Positions 8,775 to 16,333 of a stretch of DNA of 64,000 bases are shown piece after piece. Source of the DNA: an uncultured Alistipes sp. (lineage in GTDB: Bacteria > Bacteroidota > Bacteroidia > Bacteroidales > UBA932); assembly GCA_900544175.1 (NCBI GenBank), contig UQUN01000006.1, forward strand, positions 1-64,000, written 5' to 3'. The notes below the pieces were generated by a model. It ran no database searches. It had not been told where the DNA came from and saw only the letters and a program-made list of their open reading frames with translations. A program made the translations under genes and the position numbers. Within the stretch, counting starts at the first letter, position 1. Every line of letters starts with the position of its first letter.

Positions 8775-10765
8775 AGATAGAAATCCCTCCAGGCCTCACC
8801 GTCCCATTCTGAAGAATACACCTCCGGGACCTGCTCAGAACCGTAAAGCCGCTCGGACACATCCTTCACGCCGGATGATATCCGGTCAAAAAGGTCCCCG
8901 TAGGATATGTCATACGGATGCGACTGGAGCTCCTTGAGGAGGAAATAGGTGAACAGGCCGTGCTTTTTCTCCGGATACGGATAGGCTCCGCTCCTGTCCC
9001 CTGCCGCATAGAACACCACCATCCTGTCTTCAGGCTGAAGACAGGTGCGGTCCATGTCCTCACGGTCAAAAACTCCGGCATGCATGCCGTTCCGCACGAT
9101 ATCACCATAAGAAGCATCCACAAGGAAGAGCGCATTGTCTGCAGATGAGCCGAGGATTACGGAATACATCTCCTTGAGGCTCAACCCATTCTGCACACCC
9201 CCGATAACATGGTCTATCGGCAGCAGGAAAGGGCCGGCGCTGTTGCTGTCATAAGTGCATTTCCCGGAAAAATATACCACCACACGTGTATCCACGCTGA
9301 ACATCACTGCATTTCTGCTCAGCCACTGAGACACTGAGCGCAGGTCGTCGGAGGTGGCATCGCGGACAAACTTTATATTGTCCTTGGGGATGCCCAGTCT
9401 CCTTATACAATAATCATAAAATACCTCCCCGTCATGAACCGCATAGGGCACCTCCTCTCCATAGCGGTAATGCTCATTGGCGATTATGACCGCATAAGCA
9501 TCCTGGCTCACGCTTCTGCCAGCACTTATGCCCGCGTCCACATCCACCACGACCGAGGAATCCCCCTCGCACTTCCGCATCTCCCTGTAGATCTTGCCAG
9601 GCACTGTAAAGTCAGGCATTTCCATATCGTAATCCAGAATCAGCGACCGCTCTGGCGTATAATCCGGATTGGTCCATCCATAGACCCTTTTCCCAGGAAG
9701 GGCGAACTCAGCCAAGGCTATGGACGGGCGATCATTGTCCACAAAATAAACGAAGTCCGGCCTGACCCTCTTCCATCCGTCTGCAACATCGGCCGCCTCC
9801 CCCACCGGCACATGAAGGTCAAGTGCAAATGCGAACGGACGGACACGATGCATTCTCTGCCCGTCATCTTCCTCCACTATCCGCACAGGAAAAGACGATG
9901 ACACCGTATCATATAAGCCAAGCAGACATTCCGGACGTTCCAGCTGATTGGCTGTCAGATATTCTGCCTCGAACCTCATCTCGAGGCCCTCGATACGGGC
10001 CATCAGAGTCTCGTCATTCACACGCACCTCCCAGTCCGGAACCGACTCCCCAGGTTCACGTCTCTGCCACTCGTCCACCATATTCATAACCTTGTCTTTC
10101 GCATACACAGAGAAAGGAATGCCGCGTATCCAGTTGAGCGCACGGTCCTTGGTCGCATACCAGCTTCCATTGCGGAACACATATCCTGACGAATCCGCCT
10201 TGGTCACAGCTGCGAAACCGTCCGGGCCGAAATCCCCCGCCACGTCATAGACGCAGGAGACAGACTCCCTTCCGTCAGTGTCGACATACCCCCATCGGCC
10301 GCCCCTGCGGACAGCTGCAAAGCCGTTGACAAACTTATGCACCTCATCGTATTTGAAAGTCACAAGCGTATCGCCGACATGGTCTATGAATCCCCACTTG
10401 TTGCCGGACATCACTGCCGCGTAACCTTCGGAGAACTGGTCCGCCAGATCGAACACGCAAGGAATAACAATAATGCCCGACGTATCGATGTATCCCCACT
10501 TGAGGGTCAACGCAAGAGAACCGAAGACGCCCCCCTCGCCATTGACATTGCCGCTGCGCGACAACACAGGAGCCAAACCTTCGGTAAATCCCCTGACATC
10601 ATCGAAACGGCATTCTATCACTATATTGCCGTCACTGTCCGTAAAACCGTAACTTCCGAACCAGTCCCTGAACGGCTCAAGATTCTGCGCAAGACCTGCG
10701 GACTGTGCAGTCACAATCATAAATGCCACTGACAACAGGCATGCAGTAAACCCGGATCTTCTCAT
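8771..10765 (-). CDS. WG-repeat protein with catalytically dead caspase-like domain
   Basis: A 664-residue secreted protein. After a signal peptide (about 1-25, ending AQSAGLAQ), four or five WG beta repeats run to about residue 225 (KWGYIDTSG, KWGFIDHVG, RWGYVDTDG). A 200-residue middle part has no recognised domain. The C-terminal 220 residues follow the C14 caspase fold: YAVIIANEHYRYG, VVVYFSGK, and NALFLVDASYGD. In active members the second motif is YFSGHG and the third DAC; here the catalytic His is Lys502 and the catalytic Cys is Ser552. I infer a pseudo-protease that binds rather than cuts. It is monocistronic and convergent with the MATE gene. Confidence 0.82.
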   Translation of the reverse strand: MRRSGFTACLLSVAFMIVTAQSAGLAQNLEPFRDWFGSYGFTDSDGNIVIECRFDDVRGFTEGLAPVLSRSGNVNGEGGVFGSLALTLKWGYIDTSGIIVIPCVFDLADQFSEGYAAVMSGNKWGFIDHVGDTLVTFKYDEVHKFVNGFAAVRRGGRWGYVDTDGRESVSCVYDVAGDFGPDGFAAVTKADSSGYVFRNGSWYATKDRALNWIRGIPFSVYAKDKVMNMVDEWQRREPGESVPDWEVRVNDETLMARIEGLEMRFEAEYLTANQLERPECLLGLYDTVSSSFPVRIVEEDDGQRMHRVRPFAFALDLHVPVGEAADVADGWKRVRPDFVYFVDNDRPSIALAEFALPGKRVYGWTNPDYTPERSLILDYDMEMPDFTVPGKIYREMRKCEGDSSVVVDVDAGISAGRSVSQDAYAVIIANEHYRYGEEVPYAVHDGEVFYDYCIRRLGIPKDNIKFVRDATSDDLRSVSQWLSRNAVMFSVDTRVVVYFSGKCTYDSNSAGPFLLPIDHVIGGVQNGLSLKEMYSVILGSSADNALFLVDASYGDIVRNGMHAGVFDREDMDRTCLQPEDRMVVFYAAGDRSGAYPYPEKKHGLFTYFLLKELQSHPYDISYGDLFDRISSGVKDVSERLYGSEQVPEVYSSEWDGEAWRDFYL

Positions 10766-10813
10766 AAACTTAACGAATATCGTTACAAAGATAATCGCTT
10801 TAGTCTGTCATCT

Positions 10814-11071
10814 ATGACAAAAACATGTCCATTACATCAATTTTATATTAAAGACGTACCCAGCGGCATCCACCACCCTCTGGAACTCACATTCAACACA
10901 GGAGAAGTCAAGAGATTCGATTTCACTTCCCTGTACAATGAGGGGATATGCAAGAAGTTGCGTGACATCTACTATTTCAAGAACTTCAAGCTTGATGGTT
11001 TTACTGTCGACTGGAACAACGAGATAGGCTTTGCTCCCGAGTACCTTTATGAGCACGGAGTAGCCGTATAA
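10814..11071 (+). CDS. DUF2442 family protein
   Basis: An 85-residue protein of the DUF2442 type (HHPLELTFNTGEVKRFDFTSL, then GFTVDWNNEIGFAPEYLYEHG). Such proteins are often found beside DUF4160 toxin-like genes, but no DUF4160 partner is present here. It sits just before a broken toxin/antitoxin pair, so the stretch is probably a hot spot for small accessory modules. A good hairpin terminator follows at 11098-11139. Confidence 0.75.
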   Translation: MTKTCPLHQFYIKDVPSGIHHPLELTFNTGEVKRFDFTSLYNEGICKKLRDIYYFKNFKLDGFTVDWNNEIGFAPEYLYEHGVAV

Positions 11072-11097
11072 GTGATACCAGTATGATATGAGCCAAC

Positions 11098-11139
11098 CCT
11101 CCAACTTGATTTCAGATGGGATTTGGTTGGAGGATTTTC
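11098..11139 (+). terminator. Intrinsic terminator after the DUF2442 gene
   Basis: CCTCCAAC (11098-11105) pairs perfectly with GTTGGAGG (11126-11133), followed by ATTTTCT. Confidence 0.7.
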
Positions 11140-11234
11140 TGTTTCTGTATGTGAACAACTGGTACGGAATTGGCATTTAGGACAGAAAAGACCATATTTG
11201 CATAGAACAATTAAACGGATAAACGGAGGACGAT

Positions 11235-11421
11235 ATGGCAACTTACACAATCACGGTGAACGAGAGAACAAAGGCAGGGAAGAAGCCTTGTCGCTTATCT
11301 AAAATCGCTTGGCGTTATAGACGAACCTAACGAGGAGACATTGCAGGCGATGAAGGATATAGAGGATGGAAATGTAACAGTGTATAAGACATTTGAGGAT
11401 TATCTTGAAGCATACAGGTAA
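11235..11421 (+). pseudogene. Frameshifted antitoxin of a YafQ-type toxin/antitoxin pair
   Basis: ATG at 11235 begins MATYTITVNERTKAGKK and then leaves frame. Removing one A near 11280 restores an 60-odd-residue protein continuing SLVAYLKSLGVIDEPNEETL and ending TVYKTFEDYLEAYR before TAA at 11419-11421. This is the usual small antitoxin that precedes YafQ toxins in Bacteroidales. The TAA overlaps the toxin ATG (TAATG), the coupling expected of such operons. The frameshift is a single-base gain in AGGGAAGAAG; it could be real decay or an assembly error. Confidence 0.7.
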
Positions 11422-11704
11422 TGAGACAGATTGCGACCACCAGTAAGTACAGAAAAGACTGGGAACTTGCGAGACGGAGAAATCTTCCCATAGAAGAATT
11501 GAATGATATCATCTGTAAACTGGCTAACGACATCCCATTACCAGTAAAGAACAAAGACCATGCACTGCAAGGGAATTATATCGGCTATCGGGAATGTCAC
11601 ATCAAACCGGCTGGCTTCTGATATACCGAAAGACCGACAACAACGAATTGTTGATACTTGAACTGGTCCGAACTGGCACTCATTCGGATTTGTTCAAGAA
11701 ATAA
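11421..11704 (+). pseudogene. Frameshifted YafQ-family mRNA interferase toxin
   Basis: ATG at 11421 encodes MRQIATTSKYRKDWELARRR and onward to GYRECHIKPAGF, then a stop at residue 67. One base is missing at CCGGCTGG (near 11610): inserting an A after CCGG gives DWLLIYRKTDNNELLILELV and the terminal RTGTHSDLFKK before TAA at 11702-11704, the expected 93-94 residue toxin. The lost part includes the catalytic His and the end of the RelE fold (RTGTHSDLF), so the product should be inactive. Both partners of the pair are therefore broken by separate one-base changes. Confidence 0.75.
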
Positions 11705-11715
11705 GATACAGATAC

Positions 11716-11745
11716 ACCCTCCGGCAACAACTGGAGGGTTTCTTT
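11716..11745 (+). terminator. Intrinsic terminator after the broken toxin gene
   Basis: ACCCTCC (11716-11722) pairs with GGAGGGT (11733-11739) and is followed by TTCTTT. Confidence 0.6.
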
Positions 11746-11879
11746 GGAGACACTTGTGTTTATCCACCCCGATTCACTGAAATCACAGATACAGCCAGAA
11801 CAGCCGTACAGCTAGGTCAAAGCGACATAACCCACTGATATATACGAAAACAGCCCCACCGAAGTGAGGCTGAGACTTG

Positions 11880-11952
<73 letters not shown>

Positions 11953-11963
11953 GATTGGGAGGG

Positions 11964-11994
11964 CAAAGATAGGCATTAATTTTGATTCTGCAAA
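11964..11994 (-). promoter_or_regulatory. Promoter of tRNA-Gly
   Basis: On the minus strand TTTG (11991-11994) and TATCTTTG (11964-11971) are separated by 19 bases, the full Bacteroidota sigma-ABfr pattern. The -7 box ends 11 bases before the tRNA. Confidence 0.8.
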
Positions 11995-12063
11995 TTTTTC
12001 TATGCTTTTTAAGCCCAGTTTTGTTTTTCTTCAAGAGAAATGCCGGATTAGTACGTATTTTGC

Positions 12064-12071
12064 TATCTTTG
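12064..12071 (+). promoter_or_regulatory. -7 promoter element of the YraN-like gene
   Basis: TATCTTTG is a perfect -7 match 38 bases before the ATG at 12109, predicting a leader of about 30 nt. This favours the upstream start codon over those at 12199 and 12220. Confidence 0.5.
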
Positions 12072-12108
12072 CAATTAGCTTTATTTTATTGGTTGTACGG
12101 AAGGAAGA

Positions 12109-12597
12109 ATGAGGAGCAGAAGGAGAATGCAGGGGCCCGGACCGGTAAATATCGGAGGAACGGGCAGGGTCAGAAAACCAGCTGTAAGAAAACATGGCAT
12201 GTCTGTCAGAAAAAAGCTTATGACGCAAAAGCAAATGACAGGCAAAGAAGGCGAGGATATAGCTTTGGAATATCTTTTGCAAAGAGGATACAGGCTGCTT
12301 GAAAGAAACTGGCGTTGCGGCCACAAGGAGATAGACCTGATCCTGGAGCATGCTGACGGCCTGCACATCGTGGAAGTAAAGACAAGAAGGGAGCCTGTGG
12401 CCGAAGAGCCGCACATTGCGGTAGATGCTGTCAAACAACATCATCTTGAAGCTGCGGCTGCCTCGTACATGAAACTGTGCGGATACGGCGGAAACCTTCA
12501 TTTTGACATTATGTCGATAGTTCTGGACAGAGACGGTGCCCCGACAAGGATGATCTTCATGAAAGACGCTTTCTACCCGTTAAAAGCATGGACATAA
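12109..12597 (+). CDS. YraN / UPF0102 family nuclease-fold protein
   Basis: A protein of the UPF0102 family, a small restriction-endonuclease-like fold of unsettled cellular role. The core MTGKEGEDIALEYLLQRGYR, RNWRCGHKEIDLI and HIVEVKTRR carries the family's E..D..EVK residues. From ATG 12109 it is 162 residues with an extra basic N-terminus of about 37; family members usually begin near TGKEGE, so ATG 12199 or 12220 are possible. A purine-rich GGAAGGA lies just before 12109 and the -7 box at 12064 fits that start. It may be cotranscribed with the GDP-mannose gene 12 bases later. Confidence 0.85.
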   Translation: MRSRRRMQGPGPVNIGGTGRVRKPAVRKHGMSVRKKLMTQKQMTGKEGEDIALEYLLQRGYRLLERNWRCGHKEIDLILEHADGLHIVEVKTRREPVAEEPHIAVDAVKQHHLEAAAASYMKLCGYGGNLHFDIMSIVLDRDGAPTRMIFMKDAFYPLKAWT

Positions 12598-12609
12598 AAC
12601 ACATACATA

Positions 12610-13722
12610 ATGAAAGAGAACAATATGAACAATAATGACCTCTATTGCGTGATAATGGCCGGAGGCGTAGGAAGCCGTTTCTGGCCTGTCAGCAGAAACG
12701 CCAGGCCCAAACAGTTCCTGGACATTCTGGGCATCGGGAAGAGCTTTATCCAGCTCACTTATGACCGTTTCAAGAAAATAGTTCCGGAGGAAAATATCAT
12801 AGTAGTGACATCCGCATCCTATGAGGATCTTGTCAGACAACACCTTCCACAGATAAGACCGGAGAACATACTTGCAGAGCCATACCGCAGGAACACGGCC
12901 CCGTGCATCGCGTATGCCGCCACCAGAATAATGCACATGAATCCTGAGGCCACCATGGTCGTAGCTCCGTCAGACCACTTCATCTCCAACGAATCCCTTT
13001 TCCGGGACACGATATCGGCAGCACTGAGATACGCATCCACAAGAGACGAACTGTTCACACTCGGGATAGATCCGACCAGGCCGGAAACGGGCTACGGCTA
13101 CATCCAGTGCAGCATGAAAGAGTCCAAGACCGTTGACGGCAACATCGCATACAAAGTGAAGACATTCACCGAAAAACCCAACAAGGATCTCGCCCAGGTA
13201 TTCGTGGACAGCGGAGAATTTCTGTGGAATTCCGGAATTTTCGTATGGAAGGCCAGTACCATCTGCAAGGCCATGGAAAAATGGCTGCCGGAGATATACT
13301 ACCTGTTCAAGGACGGTGGCAAGTATTACGGCACACCTCAGGAAAAGGAGTTCATAACACGCATCTACGAGGACTGTCCTGCCATCTCCATCGACTACGG
13401 TGTAATGGAGAAGACCAGCAGGGCCTGGGTGTTCCAGGCCTCGTTCGGCTGGTCAGATCTCGGCACATGGGAATCACTGTTCCTGCATGCAGAAAAGGAC
13501 AATAACAACAATCTGATAAAATGCAGGGACACCATGATAGACTCCACCACAGGCAGCGTCATCGTCTCTCACGAGAAAGACAAGCTGGTCGTAGTGAAAG
13601 GCATCTCAGACTATCTGATCATCAACACAGACGATGTGCTCATGATCTGCCCGAGAGACGACGTCAAGTTCAAGGAAGTCATCGCGGATCTGGCAGTGAA
13701 CGAGAAATCAAAATATATGTAA
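12610..13722 (+). CDS. manC: Mannose-1-phosphate guanylyltransferase
   Basis: A 370-residue cytoplasmic enzyme making GDP-mannose from GTP and mannose-1-phosphate for glycan and fucose pathways. The N-terminal nucleotidyltransferase signature AGGVGSRFWPVSRNARPKQF is intact, with later ETGYGYIQ, FTEKPN and SDLGTWES motifs. It lacks the phosphomannose-isomerase half found in the long ManC type, so this is the short single-function form. ATG at 12625 (codon 6) is an alternative start. It sits between the YraN-like gene and arginine deiminase with small gaps, so one transcript is likely. Confidence 0.93.
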   Translation: MKENNMNNNDLYCVIMAGGVGSRFWPVSRNARPKQFLDILGIGKSFIQLTYDRFKKIVPEENIIVVTSASYEDLVRQHLPQIRPENILAEPYRRNTAPCIAYAATRIMHMNPEATMVVAPSDHFISNESLFRDTISAALRYASTRDELFTLGIDPTRPETGYGYIQCSMKESKTVDGNIAYKVKTFTEKPNKDLAQVFVDSGEFLWNSGIFVWKASTICKAMEKWLPEIYYLFKDGGKYYGTPQEKEFITRIYEDCPAISIDYGVMEKTSRAWVFQASFGWSDLGTWESLFLHAEKDNNNNLIKCRDTMIDSTTGSVIVSHEKDKLVVVKGISDYLIINTDDVLMICPRDDVKFKEVIADLAVNEKSKYM

Positions 13723-13740
13723 AACCAATTGAAAAGCTAT

Positions 13741-15015
13741 ATGACAGACAAAAAACCTTTAAAAATAGACATACAGTCCGAGATAGGCAGTCTTGAGGCT
13801 GTGCTGCTCCACACTCCAGGTGCAGAGGTTGAGAACATGACCCCTAAAATGGCTCAGAGAGCTCTTTACAGCGACATCCTCAATCTGTCTATCGCACAGG
13901 AAGAATACGCTCAGCTGAGCGGAGTCCTTTCCAGACTTGCAAAAGTCTATACAGTAAGTGACCTGCTTGCAAAAGTCCTTGACAACGAGTCGGAGAGACA
14001 GGCCCTGATAGGCAAGATCTGTGTCATGGAACAAGTAACTGACTACTTTGACATGCTCATGGAGATGTCATCGTCAAGACTTGCCAAAGTCCTTATCGAA
14101 GGATTGCCGGCCAAGATCAACACCCTCACATCATTTCTCAACGAGGACTACTATGCCCTCTTCCCTCTCTACAACTTCTACTTTACGAGAGACTCTTCCG
14201 TGACCATCGGCAACAACGCGCTCATATGCAAGATGGCCAACAAAGTGAGAGCCAGGGAATCCCTGATAATGGAAGCCATATACAAAGGCAGTGGAGAGTT
14301 CCAGTGCGGAGTCATCAACGCCTACGACCACCAGCCAGTCAACCGCGACATCTACATGGAAGGCGGGGACATTCTCATCGCACGTGACGACATCCTGCTG
14401 ATAGGCAACGGCATGCGTACAAGCACACAGGGAATAGACCTGCTTGCGTCTCGGCTTGGCTCACTTATACCTGAAGGCCGCAGGCACATCATTGTACAGC
14501 AGCTTCCCCACTCTCCGGAGTCATTCATACATCTGGACATGGTGTTCACTCTGCTCGACAGGGATAAATGCATGGTATTCGAACCGCTAATCCTCGGCGA
14601 CAACCAGTATCAGACCGTGCACATAACCATGGAAAACGGCAAAGTTGTCAAAATCAACAGCGTATCCAACATCATCACTGTTCTCAGAAGGCTCGGCATG
14701 GACCTCGAGCCTATAGTCTGCGGAGGCGAGGCCGACGAATGGGACCAGGAGCGGGAGCAATGGCACAGCGGAGCGAACTTTTTCGCATTCGCTCCCGGCA
14801 AGGTCATTTCATACGCCCGTAACACCCATACTCTCAACGAGCTGTCCAAACACGGATTCGAGATCATACCTGCATGGGATTTCATCAACGGGAAAACATC
14901 TGTAGAAGGTGACAAACGTTGCGTAATCACCATTGAAGGCTCTGAACTTCCACGAGGAGGCGGAGGCGCACGGTGCATGACGATGCCCCTGGCCAGAAAA
15001 GCGGTAAATTGGTAA
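13741..15015 (+). CDS. arcA: Arginine deiminase (amidinotransferase fold)
   Basis: A 424-residue enzyme that hydrolyses arginine to citrulline and ammonia. FTRDSS (Asp151), HLDMVFT (His264) and the C-terminal GGGARCMTMPL with nucleophile Cys412 are the catalytic landmarks of the family. The ATG at 13741 is preferred; an in-frame TTG four codons earlier is less likely. No ornithine carbamoyltransferase or carbamate kinase is nearby, so it is not part of a classic arc operon; a role in arginine breakdown or acid tolerance is inference. Confidence 0.9.
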   Translation: MTDKKPLKIDIQSEIGSLEAVLLHTPGAEVENMTPKMAQRALYSDILNLSIAQEEYAQLSGVLSRLAKVYTVSDLLAKVLDNESERQALIGKICVMEQVTDYFDMLMEMSSSRLAKVLIEGLPAKINTLTSFLNEDYYALFPLYNFYFTRDSSVTIGNNALICKMANKVRARESLIMEAIYKGSGEFQCGVINAYDHQPVNRDIYMEGGDILIARDDILLIGNGMRTSTQGIDLLASRLGSLIPEGRRHIIVQQLPHSPESFIHLDMVFTLLDRDKCMVFEPLILGDNQYQTVHITMENGKVVKINSVSNIITVLRRLGMDLEPIVCGGEADEWDQEREQWHSGANFFAFAPGKVISYARNTHTLNELSKHGFEIIPAWDFINGKTSVEGDKRCVITIEGSELPRGGGGARCMTMPLARKAVNW

Positions 15016-15027
15016 AACATCAAGAAA

Positions 15028-16056
15028 ATGATCAACGATAAAATAGAAAGAATCCTGGCTGAGATCCAGGCAGCAAAGGCTGGCAGCGGAAAGGAGATAG
15101 AGGAACTGAGAGTACGTCTCCTTGGCAAAAAAGGCGAGATTACCCAGCTCTTCGAGGAATTCAGGACTATCTCGGCCGACAGGAAAAAGGAGTTCGGACA
15201 AAAGCTGAACAGCCTGAAGAACGCGGCAACGGCCAAGATAGAGGAACTGCGCAACAGTGCCGAGGAATCTTCCTCCACAAAAGCCACGTCACTTGACATG
15301 ACCATGCCAGGAGACCATATCGAACTCGGGACAAGGCATCCTATCTCCATCACCAAAGAAGAGATCATCTCCATCTTCCGCAAGCAGGGATACGCCCTCG
15401 CCGAAGGACCGGAAATTGAGGATGACTACCATGTATTCGAAGCCCTCAATTTCCCTCCCGACCATCCGGCCAGAGACATGCAGGATACATTCTTCATTTC
15501 ATCAGGAAAAGATCCGGTACTGCTGAGAACCCACACCAGTTCGGTACAGGTCAGGACAATGGAAAGCCGCAAACCTCCCATAAGAATCATCTGCCCCGGA
15601 AGGGTGTTCCGCAACGAGGCCATATCAGCCAGAGCGCACTGCATCTTCCATCAGGTAGAAGGTCTCTACGTGGACAGGAACGTTTCTTTCGCGGACTTGA
15701 AGCAGACCATTCTCATATTCGTAAGAGAAATGTTCGGACCGGACACGAAGATCCGCATGCGTCCCTCATACTTTCCATTTACCGAGCCCAGTACAGAAGT
15801 GGACATCAGTTGCAACATCTGTGGAGGCAAAGGCTGCAACATCTGCAAGGGTACCGGATGGCTGGAGATTATGGGTGCAGGAATGGTGGACCCCAATGTC
15901 CTGGAAGCCTGCGGCATAGACCCTAAAGAATATACAGGTTTCGCATTCGGGATGGGCATTGAGCGCGTCGCCATGCTGAAGTGGCAGGTCAAGGATCTTC
16001 GTCTTTACTTCGAAAACGATGTCAGATTTCTGAGAGAGTTCGAGACATCCATTTGA
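15028..16056 (+). CDS. pheS: Phenylalanine--tRNA ligase alpha subunit
   Basis: A 342-residue class II synthetase subunit that charges tRNA-Phe together with PheT (not in this window). The N-terminal coiled coil (about 1-85) binds tRNA; motif 2 is FRNEAISARAHCIFHQVEG and motif 3 GFAFGMGIERVAML. A Cys-rich loop CNICGGKGCNICKGTGW (Cys262, 265, 270, 273) looks able to bind zinc. Starts 12 bases after arcA and is closed by a strong terminator. Confidence 0.97.
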   Translation: MINDKIERILAEIQAAKAGSGKEIEELRVRLLGKKGEITQLFEEFRTISADRKKEFGQKLNSLKNAATAKIEELRNSAEESSSTKATSLDMTMPGDHIELGTRHPISITKEEIISIFRKQGYALAEGPEIEDDYHVFEALNFPPDHPARDMQDTFFISSGKDPVLLRTHTSSVQVRTMESRKPPIRIICPGRVFRNEAISARAHCIFHQVEGLYVDRNVSFADLKQTILIFVREMFGPDTKIRMRPSYFPFTEPSTEVDISCNICGGKGCNICKGTGWLEIMGAGMVDPNVLEACGIDPKEYTGFAFGMGIERVAMLKWQVKDLRLYFENDVRFLREFETSI

Positions 16057-16082
16057 ATATCAACTTCTTTACTCAAGGACGG

Positions 16083-16119
16083 AATACGGTCGGGCGATAT
16101 CCGGCCGTATTTTTTTTTG
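16083..16119 (+). terminator. Intrinsic terminator after pheS
   Basis: AATACGGTCGG (16083-16093) pairs with CCGGCCGTATT (16101-16111, one G-U) and runs into nine Ts. Confidence 0.9.
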
Positions 16120-16137
16120 CAATTTTCTTTAAAAAAA

Positions 16138-16169
16138 TTTGCATATTCGGATTTTTATTATGACATTTG
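16138..16169 (+). promoter_or_regulatory. Promoter of the riboswitch-metK unit
   Basis: TTTG (16138-16141) and GACATTTG (16162-16169) are 20 bases apart; the -7 box differs from TAnnTTTG only in its first base. Transcription would begin near 16175, about 30 bases before the aptamer. Confidence 0.55.
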
Positions 16170-16205
16170 CGCCGCATTTCTGAAAGGAGATGTCGAACAT
16201 GAGTT

Positions 16206-16270
16206 TGTGGACAGATTTGACTGCTTGCAACCACACTAAAAAATGCTAAAATGAATCTTTCATACAGTTA
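16206..16270 (+). promoter_or_regulatory. SAM-II-type riboswitch aptamer (long-loop form)
   Basis: Stem P1 is TGTGG (16206-16210) with CCACA (16231-16235). Its loop contains GATTTGAC and GCTTGCAA, and the 3' tail contains TGCTAAAA, all hallmark positions of SAM-II aptamers. The expected pseudoknot is ACTG (16220-16223) with CAGT (16265-16268). Between GCTAAA and that strand lies an extra hairpin ATGAA/TTCAT (16251-16263), so this is a longer-looped version. It lies directly upstream of metK, which makes the ligand's product, S-adenosylmethionine. Recognition is from memory of the consensus, not from a covariance search. Confidence 0.75.
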
Positions 16271-16277
16271 GTGTTTT

Positions 16278-16320
16278 GTCAAATCTCTCCGAAACCTGTT
16301 CGGATGAGATTTATTTTTTT
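16278..16320 (+). terminator. Riboswitch-controlled terminator before metK
   Basis: AAATCTCTCCGAA (from 16281) pairs with TTCGGATGAGATTT (to 16312) with one bulged base, followed by ATTTTTTT and then metK at 16334. The 5' strand GTCAAATCT (16278-16286) is also perfectly complementary to AGATTTGAC (16213-16221) in the aptamer loop, and ACACTAA (16233-16239) to TTAGTGT (16268-16274). These would form an antiterminator when SAM is absent. Confidence 0.85.
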
Positions 16321-16333
16321 ATACATAACAGCC

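Noticed and set aside
13729..13740. TTG start giving four extra residues on arginine deiminase
   Set aside because: An ATG four codons later is better placed and the extra residues have no family support.
16271..16333. Upstream in-frame extension of metK
   Set aside because: It would overlap the terminator hairpin and add residues not found before the conserved YFFTSESV start.
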